Of a stretch of DNA of 12,605 bases, positions 7,068 to 12,605 are shown in pieces. The position numbers were made by a program, and so were the translations under genes. The first letter of the stretch is position 1. Each line of letters starts with the position of its first letter. A model generated the notes under the pieces. The model searched no databases and was not told the origin of the DNA. It worked only from the letters and a program-made list of their open reading frames with translations. The DNA is from JAJRXK01 sp964593155 (GTDB lineage: Bacteria; Krumholzibacteriota; Krumholzibacteriia; JAJRXK01): positions 1 to 12,605 of the forward strand of contig CAZQHE010000124.1 of NCBI GenBank assembly GCA_964593155.1. The letters are read 5' to 3'.

Positions 7068-7943
7068 TCAGCGGCCAGAGGGAGCGGTGCGGGTGACCGG
7101 TCCCTGGGCTTCGAGTTCGTCGCAGTGCGGCACCGGACGCCCGAAGCCGTCGGGTCGCGGTGGAGTCCCGCGACGGTATTCCGATTCCACCCGCCGTGCG
7201 CCCTCGATCACGCGTTCGATCGAGCGTCGCAGCATGCGCGCGCCGAACTCGACCACGAAGCCGTCGGGGATCGCACCGCCGGCGGCGACACGTGACGAAT
7301 AGACGAGCAGGGTGTGCCGGCCGTCCAGGTCGAACACCAGGAACGCCCCCTCGTTCACGGGCAGGGCACGCGAGGCGTCCAGGTCATCGGGGCCGAAGTG
7401 GCCGAGCGCGCCTCGCCGCGCCAGCTCCCGCACGTCGGTGCTGTCGTCCAGCGTCCACCGCCGGGCCCAGATCCGACCGCCCGAGACCTCGGCCATGGGG
7501 ACGTCCATGCGCACGTGGGCGATCCAGTGGCGATCGTCGAGGGGCCACGGCAGGTCGGCGTGCATGAAGGTGCGCGTGCGCCCGTCACCGTGGCGTTCGA
7601 TGCCCACGGTGGTGAGCACGTCGGAGTCGCCGAAGCCGGGACGGGTGGCGGCCAGCCACAGGTGCAGACGCGGCTCGGTGCGTAGGGCGTAGGCGTGGAT
7701 CGAGTCGAGCCGGCGTCCGGTGCGTTCGCAGCGACCCGGCCGGCGCACGACCACGGTTTCGCCGCCGAGTAGTCGGTCGATCCGTGCACCCCCCGGGTCA
7801 CCGATAGGGTGTTCGGCGTGCTCGTCGTGGAAGGCCACCGCCCCGCGGACGAGATCGGCGAGCCGGGCGCGGTCGGCGGGCTGGGCAGGGACGTGGGCGA
7901 GGCAGACGAGGGCGGCGGTCAGCACCAGGACCAGGACGCGCAC
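7068..7943 (-). CDS. Exported START/SRPBCC-like protein
   Basis: A 291-residue protein starting at GTG with a strong ribosome binding site (GGGAGG, 7950-7955, 6 bases away). Residues 1-23 are a signal peptide (MRVLVLVLTAALVCLAHVPA, then QPA). The body shows the pattern of START-domain proteins: a central DLPWPLDDRHWIAHVRMDVP (130-149), followed by a strand and then YSSRVAAGGAIPDGFV (215-230), which corresponds to the family's 'Y.v..dPGG.iP.wlvn' element, and a final amphipathic helix (MLRRSIERVIEGARR). These domains form a hydrophobic cavity for a lipid or other apolar ligand. The C-terminal about 40 residues are Pro/Arg-rich and probably disordered. Likely periplasmic. It may be co-transcribed with the downstream aldolase. 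The START assignment is by pattern only. Confidence 0.75.
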   Translation of the reverse strand: MRVLVLVLTAALVCLAHVPAQPADRARLADLVRGAVAFHDEHAEHPIGDPGGARIDRLLGGETVVVRRPGRCERTGRRLDSIHAYALRTEPRLHLWLAATRPGFGDSDVLTTVGIERHGDGRTRTFMHADLPWPLDDRHWIAHVRMDVPMAEVSGGRIWARRWTLDDSTDVRELARRGALGHFGPDDLDASRALPVNEGAFLVFDLDGRHTLLVYSSRVAAGGAIPDGFVVEFGARMLRRSIERVIEGARRVESEYRRGTPPRPDGFGRPVPHCDELEAQGPVTRTAPSGR

Positions 7944-8117
7944 CGTGGACCTCCCGGATCGGGAATGATCTCGACCGACGACGCGTAGAACTTCGGCGAG
8001 GTACCGCGGGTGGTCCCGTCAAGATCGCGGGAAACTCCGGTGAAGTGGGCGGCGCGGCCACGAGCTGGTCACGGCGGTGCCACGGTGGCACACTCGACGC
8101 AATCTCCAGGAGGAACC

Positions 8118-8993
8118 ATGCGCACGCTGGCTCTGCTCTGTGTCCTGCTCGTCGCGGTATCGGCTTCCGCGGCGGAAGTCCTCGACCGCGAAGCGGTGGC
8201 CGGCGCCACCGTCACCGGTATCTACGAGCAGCCGATCGCGCTGGTCGACGGCGTGTACGAGGGGCCTCCCTTCGTCGAGGGCGGAGCCGCTCGCCCGCAG
8301 GTCGTGCTCCTGCCCTGGCTGCTGCACACGGCCGACGTCGACGGCGACGGCACCGAAGAAGCGGTCGCCTATCTCGAGGAGAATTCGGGCGGCACGGGAC
8401 ATCTGCTCTACGTGGCCGTCTTCGAACGCCGCGACGACGGCGTGGTGACGACGGCGATCCACGACGTGGGCGACCGCGAGCAGATCCGTCGTTCGACGAT
8501 CGAAGGTCGCACCGTGGTGCTCGACCTGATCGCCCATGGTCCGAACGATCCGGGTTGTTGCCCCAGCCAGCTGCAGCGGCGCCGCTACACGCTGAACGAT
8601 GCGGGGCGCCTCGAGGAGACGCGCGAGATCCTGGGCGAGGCCACGGTCGATCTGCTCGACGGCAGCGCGTGGCGCCTGCAGTCATTCACGTACCGGGGCG
8701 AACCCGTCGAAGCGGCCGAGGTGATTCTGCGCATCGACGATCGACGCGTGTTCGGCAGTGCCGGCTGCAATCGCTTCGAGGCGACCTTCACCGTTCCGCG
8801 GGACCGCGAACTCGAGTTCGGGCCGGCGATCCGGACCAAGAAGATGTGCCCGCCGCCGGTGATGCAGATCGAGGACCGCTTCCTCGCCGCCCTGTCGCGG
8901 GCGCGGCAATGGAACTTCCTCGCCGGCCGGCTCGCTTTGACGTACGTGGACGAGGACGGGCAGTTGGCGAGCCTGGTCTTCGAGCGGCCGTGA
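8118..8993 (+). CDS. Exported META-domain protein
   Basis: A 291-residue protein. The start at 8118 is chosen because AGGAGGAA (8108-8115) sits directly before it and a signal peptide follows (MRTLALLCVLLVAVSASAAE, cleavage near residue 19); an open frame extends upstream to 8010 without such support. Residues about 30-160 form a domain with HTADVDGDGTEEAVAYLEEN, GGTGHLLYVAVF, DVGDREQIR and DPGCCPSQLQRRRYTL, an arrangement often placed before META domains. Residues about 179-289 are a META (HslJ-like) domain: GSAWRL, GSAGCNRFEATF (213-224), KMCPPPVMQIEDRFLAAL (242-259) and a final beta strand. HslJ-type proteins are linked to stress and envelope functions, with the molecular role not established. 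The next gene follows 75 bases later on the same strand. Confidence 0.85.
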   Translation: MRTLALLCVLLVAVSASAAEVLDREAVAGATVTGIYEQPIALVDGVYEGPPFVEGGAARPQVVLLPWLLHTADVDGDGTEEAVAYLEENSGGTGHLLYVAVFERRDDGVVTTAIHDVGDREQIRRSTIEGRTVVLDLIAHGPNDPGCCPSQLQRRRYTLNDAGRLEETREILGEATVDLLDGSAWRLQSFTYRGEPVEAAEVILRIDDRRVFGSAGCNRFEATFTVPRDRELEFGPAIRTKKMCPPPVMQIEDRFLAALSRARQWNFLAGRLALTYVDEDGQLASLVFERP

Positions 8994-9051
8994 CCGCCGA
9001 CCACGCGCGCGGACCGGATCGTGTTAGGCTCGCCGTCCCCACGCATTCGTC

Positions 9052-9056
9052 GGAGG
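9052..9056 (+). promoter_or_regulatory. Ribosome binding site that fixes a start
   Basis: GGAGG lies 12 bases before the ATG at 9069, slightly long spacing. It favours 9069 over the in-frame GTG at 9021, which would add a 16-residue Arg-rich leader before the signal peptide. Confidence 0.5.
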
Positions 9057-9068
9057 ACTGCAATCGCC

Positions 9069-10949
9069 ATGCACCGTGGACTCGCCGTCGCCCTGCTCGC
9101 CGTCCTGGCCGCTCCCGCCCACGCCGCCACCGAACCGCTGAAGCCCCACTCCGCGATCGTGGAGGAAGTCGTCGCCTTCCTCATGAGCGACGTCGGCGAG
9201 AACGGCATCCTCACCATGGACGGCGATCCCGACGGCGAACCCGTACCGCCGTACTTCTACCACTACGCGATCCAGCACGACGACAACCTGCGCAGCATCA
9301 TCAACGGGTATCCGGGCTACGCGAGCATCAGCTATCCGGGCTACACCATGGCGATCGCCATCGACGCCTTCCTCGGCTGGTGGTTGTACAGTGGCGACCC
9401 CGAAGGCCTGGCCCGGGCGATCGAGTGCGCGGACTGGCTCGTCGACCGACGAACGCCGGCCACCGACCTCTACGGCGACTGGGTGTACAGCACCCAGACC
9501 GACGGCGTCATGGGCGGCGGTTACGACCTCGACGCCGTGATGAGCGACAAACCCGGCATGTTCGGAACGCGCCTGTTGCGCCTGTACGACATCACGGGCG
9601 ACGTGCGGTACTTCGACGCCGCCGTCGAGATCGGCGAGACCTACCGCGACACGCAGCTCGAGGGCCCGGTCGAGGACGACGGCCGCTGGCCCTTCCGCGT
9701 GCGCCCGTCCGACGGGTTGGTCCGGCAGGACTACACCAGCCACCTGATCCCGGCGATCCGCCTGCTCGAAGAGCTCGAGGAACGCGTGCCGGGGCAGGGT
9801 TTCGGCGATACCGCCGCGCGTGCGTGGAGCTGGCTGGAGAACAATCCCATGAACCCGTCGAGTGTCTCGTACCAGCGATGGGAGGGCTTCTACGAGGACA
9901 TCGGCCCCGAGAGCGCGGGCCTGCGCGACCACTATTCCGCCGAGGCCACCGCGGAGGCGCTGCTGGAGCGCGGCGAGCCGGGGGATCTGGAGAGGGCCAT
10001 CGACATCCGCGACTGGTCGACGGAGGTCTTTCTCGCCCCCGACAGCGTGCAGAACGGCGACGGAGTCTACACATGGACACTGCTCGAGTGGCAGGCCTGG
10101 ATGAACAGTACCTACGCCGCCACGGCCCAATGGGGTGTGTTGCACCTGCGACTCGAACGCGCGGCACGGGGAACACCGCTGCACGATCCCACCTGGCGCG
10201 AGGCCGGTCTCGAGGCGCTGCACAACCTGACCTACGGCCAGGCCCCGGCGTCGAGCGTGCCCACCGACGACGGTCGTATGCTGACCACGATCCGCGAACT
10301 CACCCGGCCGAACTTCGGCCGTGAGACCTGGTACGAGCAGAACTTCAACACGGTGCTCTACCTGTTGCAGGCCTTCGATCTGGAGCCCTCGCTCGCGCCG
10401 GACGACGAGGATCACCTGCTCGGGGTCGACGGTGCGCAGCCCACGTCCCTGCTCTACGAGACCGGTTCGATCACCGCCGACTTCGGCGGTCCCGGCCAGG
10501 TGCGCGCGAAGCTGGCTGTCGAGCCGGTGGCCGTGTTCGTCGACGGCGCGTGGATCGACTCCACCGACACGCGGTGGGACTTCGATCCGGCGACCCAGGT
10601 GTTCACGCTCGATCATTCCGGTGGTCGGGTGGTGTTCGACCGCGCCGGCACTGCGACCGATGCTCCGGCGAGCACCGTGACCGCCGCGCGCCTGGAGGTC
10701 GCGCCGAACCCCTTCAACCCGCGGACCACGATCACCTGGTCGCTCGATCGCGACCGCGCCGTCGGTGTGCGCGTGGTCGATGCCCGCGGGCGTCACGTGC
10801 GGTGGATCGCGCGGGCGGCCGCGGCGAGGGGCTCGGCCGTGTGGGACGGTCGCGACGACGCCGGGGCGCCGGTGGCCAGTGGCGCGTACCACGTGATCGC
10901 GTCGAACGGGGCGGAGCGCGTGGTGCGGGCGGTCGGGTTGGTGCGGTAG
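9069..10949 (+). CDS. Secreted probable alpha/alpha-toroid protein with sorting-type tail
   Basis: A 626-residue exported protein. Residues 1-19 are a signal peptide (MHRGLAVALLAVLAAPAHA). Residues about 25-455 are helical, with repeated helix pairs and aromatic, acidic loops (YPGYTMAIAIDAFLGWWLYS, DGRWPFRVRPSDGLVRQDYT, WYEQNFNTVLYLLQAFDLEP), which resembles six-hairpin glycosidase or polysaccharide-lyase folds acting on carbohydrate. Residues about 460-535 are beta-rich. Residues about 537-626 are a FlgD-like/Por-type domain: LEVAPNPFNPRTTITWSLD with NPFNP at 547-551, then VRVVDARGRHVR, WDGRDDAGAPVASGAYHV and a basic end. In FCB-group bacteria such tails direct export or surface attachment. 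The catalytic residues and substrate cannot be named from sequence alone. It may be co-transcribed with the META gene. Confidence 0.75.
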   Translation: MHRGLAVALLAVLAAPAHAATEPLKPHSAIVEEVVAFLMSDVGENGILTMDGDPDGEPVPPYFYHYAIQHDDNLRSIINGYPGYASISYPGYTMAIAIDAFLGWWLYSGDPEGLARAIECADWLVDRRTPATDLYGDWVYSTQTDGVMGGGYDLDAVMSDKPGMFGTRLLRLYDITGDVRYFDAAVEIGETYRDTQLEGPVEDDGRWPFRVRPSDGLVRQDYTSHLIPAIRLLEELEERVPGQGFGDTAARAWSWLENNPMNPSSVSYQRWEGFYEDIGPESAGLRDHYSAEATAEALLERGEPGDLERAIDIRDWSTEVFLAPDSVQNGDGVYTWTLLEWQAWMNSTYAATAQWGVLHLRLERAARGTPLHDPTWREAGLEALHNLTYGQAPASSVPTDDGRMLTTIRELTRPNFGRETWYEQNFNTVLYLLQAFDLEPSLAPDDEDHLLGVDGAQPTSLLYETGSITADFGGPGQVRAKLAVEPVAVFVDGAWIDSTDTRWDFDPATQVFTLDHSGGRVVFDRAGTATDAPASTVTAARLEVAPNPFNPRTTITWSLDRDRAVGVRVVDARGRHVRWIARAAAARGSAVWDGRDDAGAPVASGAYHVIASNGAERVVRAVGLVR

Positions 10950-11010
10950 CCGCGCTCGGCCACGGCGACGCGCTTCCGGCGTGGAAGTGGGCCGGGTCCG
11001 CCGCGCGTCC

Positions 11011-12032
11011 TCAGAACCTTCCGCGCAGTGCCAATGCCGGTCCGTCGTGCCAGGTCATTCCGACCGTGCCGTCGGAGCCGACGAGCGGCACGTGCTCGGT
11101 GGTGATGGCCTCGACGATCATCGCCGCGGTGAAGCTGCCGACGACGGTGGCGGCGTAGTATGCCGGCAATCGATCGCGCTCCTGCTGCATGTAGACGGCG
11201 CTCGCGACGTAGACCGCGGCGGCCGCGAGCAGCGAGGCCCCGTGGTTGCCCCGCTCCTGGTTGCCCACGTGGGCGCCGCGGACCACACCCATGGTGTAGA
11301 AGATGGGCATGGCGTAGTGCGCGGGATGGATCCGGTACGAGTCGGTGTCCTGGGCGAGGAACCACCCGATCCCGAGCGCACCTCCGAAACCATGGCCCAG
11401 GGCGCGCCAGGCCATGCCGAAGGGGGTGGGGTCGAAGGGATCCCGGGGATCGACGTTGCAGCGCGGGGCCTCGGGCCGGTCGCGAGACCAGTGGCGGCAC
11501 AGGCGTCGGGCCAGGGGTTCGAAGGAAGATCGGATCGATTTCCCGATCGCCCGCTCGGCCTGACCGGGCAGGGGCGACTGCCCGTCGCTCGGACTCACCT
11601 CGAACCATTCACGCAACGACGGGAGTCCGGCGATCCGAACCTCGAGGTCCATCCGGAAGTCGAACCCGCCGGTGACGAGGGCCCAGAGTCCGCTCTTCTC
11701 GACGATCTCGAAGTGCTGGATCTCGATGACCATGTCGAGGGTGTCGCCCCGACGACTCCCGGAAACCCCGACTCGAACGCCCGGATCAGGATCTCGTCGA
11801 TCGGTGCGTCCAGCCGCGGCCGTGTGCCCCAGCTCTCGAGTGTCTCGAGCGAGCGCACGAGGTCCCGGACGCCGACCTCGACGGTGTCGATCGGTTCCTC
11901 GGCGCGGACTCCGCCGACCGACGAATCTGCAGGAGCCCGGACCGGCGGGATGATGCGCGGACCCAGGTCTTCCGAACGATCCGTCGGCTTCGCCGATCGC
12001 TCGTTGACGGAAGAACTGTCGTACCTCGCGCT
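11011..12032 (-). pseudogene. Frame-broken lipoprotein-like protein with hydrophobic C-terminus
   Basis: Two minus-strand frames together read as one protein. Upstream (about 12032-11755): GPRIIPPVRAPADSSVGGVR, then EVGVRDLVRSLETLESWGTR and APIDEILIRAFESGFPG. Downstream (about 11745-11011): GDTLDMVIEIQHFEIVEKSG, a beta-rich GGFDFRMDLEVRIAG, a spacer, and a C-terminal region with several hydrophobic segments (ALGIGWFLAQ, AAAAVYVASAVYMQQ, AATVVGSFTAAMIVEAI) ending ALRGRF. The first part resembles YajG/transport-auxiliary lipoproteins. One extra C in the run 11747-11750 would join the frames as VVGGDTLDM. No start codon lies between the upstream in-frame stop (12033-12035) and GTG at 11856-11858, and no signal peptide is visible, so the 5' end also looks damaged. 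The ATG at 11731-11733 could make a 240-residue C-terminal product. Follows the sulfatase by about 50 bases. Confidence 0.55.
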
Positions 12033-12080
12033 TCACGAGTGTCGCGCGAAGGTCCGATCTCCCTCGCTCCGCCAACCCCC

Positions 12081-12605
12081 TCAGTTCATGTATCCCAGCG
12101 CCCGCAGCGCGGCCTCGGTCTCGGGATCGATCGACGCCTCGGCCCTGCGGTTCGTCGACAGCAGTTCGAACACCCGCTCCTCGAGCGCCTTGCGCCGGCG
12201 GTCCACGAGCTCGGGGTGCTGCGGCGCCACGTCGTCGCGTTCCCCCGGATCGCGGGCCAGGTCGAAGTAGCGGACCGTTTCGCGGTCGACGTTCCACACC
12301 AGCTTCCAGTCGACGCCCCGATGCGCGTAGCGCGTCGACGGTGCCTGCGGTGTGTTCGTCTGCACGAGCACGGTGCGATCGCCCGGTGTGTGCTGGCGAA
12401 GGCTCAGCCCCTCGGCGGCATCGGGAATGTCGATGCCGACGAGGTCGAGGATGGTGGGGAGCACGTCGATCCCGGCGGCCAGGTCGTCGCGGACCACGCC
12501 GCGGGGTTCGTCGCGCCCGGCGGGTGGGCACACGATCAGCGGCACGCGGACCGAGGGCTCGAAGAGGTTCTCCACGTGACCGATGTGGTTGTGTTCGCCG
12601 AGCGA
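12081..12605 (-). CDS. Sulfatase family protein, C-terminal part
   Basis: The last 174 residues of a type I sulfatase/alkaline-phosphatase-superfamily enzyme; the start and the catalytic CxPSR (or SxPSR) motif are outside the window. Visible family features are SLGEHNHIGHVENLFEPSVR at the window edge (the second metal-site loop, followed by the VPLIV strand), IDVLPTILDLVGIDIP, the substrate-side segment RYAHRGVDWKLVW, the characteristic YFDLARDPGERDDVA, and the common end LRALGYMN. These enzymes hydrolyse sulfate (sometimes phosphate) esters, often outside the cytoplasm. The gene is first in a minus-strand pair with the broken gene that follows. It is incomplete because of the window edge and shows no internal damage. 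Substrate cannot be predicted. Confidence 0.93.
   Translation of the reverse strand, partial: SLGEHNHIGHVENLFEPSVRVPLIVCPPAGRDEPRGVVRDDLAAGIDVLPTILDLVGIDIPDAAEGLSLRQHTPGDRTVLVQTNTPQAPSTRYAHRGVDWKLVWNVDRETVRYFDLARDPGERDDVAPQHPELVDRRRKALEERVFELLSTNRRAEASIDPETEAALRALGYMN

Noticed and set aside
9025..9030. TAGGCT as a possible -10 promoter element before the toroid gene
   Set aside because: No -35 element sits at suitable spacing, and such hexamers occur by chance; the META gene directly upstream makes co-transcription as likely.
8045..10324. A 759-codon plus-strand open frame spanning the META and toroid genes
   Set aside because: It is Arg/Pro-rich shadow translation typical of high-GC DNA and runs across two genes that have signal peptides, ribosome binding sites and recognisable domains in another frame.
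9024..10892. A 622-codon minus-strand open frame antisense to the toroid gene
   Set aside because: It mirrors the codon usage of the sense gene and contains no signal peptide or domain, while the sense strand has both.
11859..12531. Upstream half of the long minus-strand frame that ends at 11011
   Set aside because: Across 12081-12531 it lies over the sulfatase in the wrong frame, and from 12080 to about 11760 it is Arg/Gly-rich without pattern; only its part below about 11750 is credible coding sequence.

Overview
The window is high-GC, densely coding bacterial DNA. One exported protein ends in a FlgD-like/'NPFNP' sorting-type tail, and another ends in a short TWSGLKARY-type tail. Both traits, with the GC content, suggest an uncultured lineage near the FCB group (Krumholzibacteriota, Eisenbacteria or Latescibacterota-like). 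That placement is inference, because there is no rRNA or marker gene here. I found no CRISPR array, phage module, tRNA or rRNA.

Layout. Positions 1-1580 are a decayed accessory patch: an intact FitA/VapB-type ribbon-helix-helix antitoxin, its VapC-type PIN toxin broken by an internal frame-changing deletion, and a frameshifted relic of an IS91-family transposase C-terminus on the minus strand. After an anonymous stretch comes a short open frame that looks like the tail of a lost exported protein. Positions 1582-3262 hold two convergent genes for exported proteins of unknown function. Positions 3441-6985 hold the metabolic core: a zinc alcohol/aldehyde reductase of the YahK/CAD type (minus), divergent from serA-type D-3-phosphoglycerate dehydrogenase (plus), which converges on a dihydrodipicolinate-synthase-family class I aldolase (minus). 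Positions 7068-10949 hold three exported proteins: a START/SRPBCC-like protein (minus), then, divergently, a META-domain protein and a large probable alpha/alpha-toroid protein with a C-terminal sorting-type domain (both plus). Positions 11011-12605 are minus strand: a gene with a +1/-1 frame break and no visible start, downstream of the C-terminal part of a sulfatase that runs off the window.

How the genes relate. Strand switches are frequent, so few genes can be co-transcribed; the only likely short operons are the START-like protein with the aldolase, and the META protein with the toroid protein. SerA is the only gene with a pathway that can be stated firmly (first step of serine synthesis). 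Most other intact genes encode envelope or secreted proteins. I do not see a clearly new multi-gene system. The most useful leads are the broken toxin beside an intact antitoxin, the IS91 relic, the broken lipoprotein-like gene near 11.75 kb, the repeated SxxKARY tail, and the divergent aldolase.
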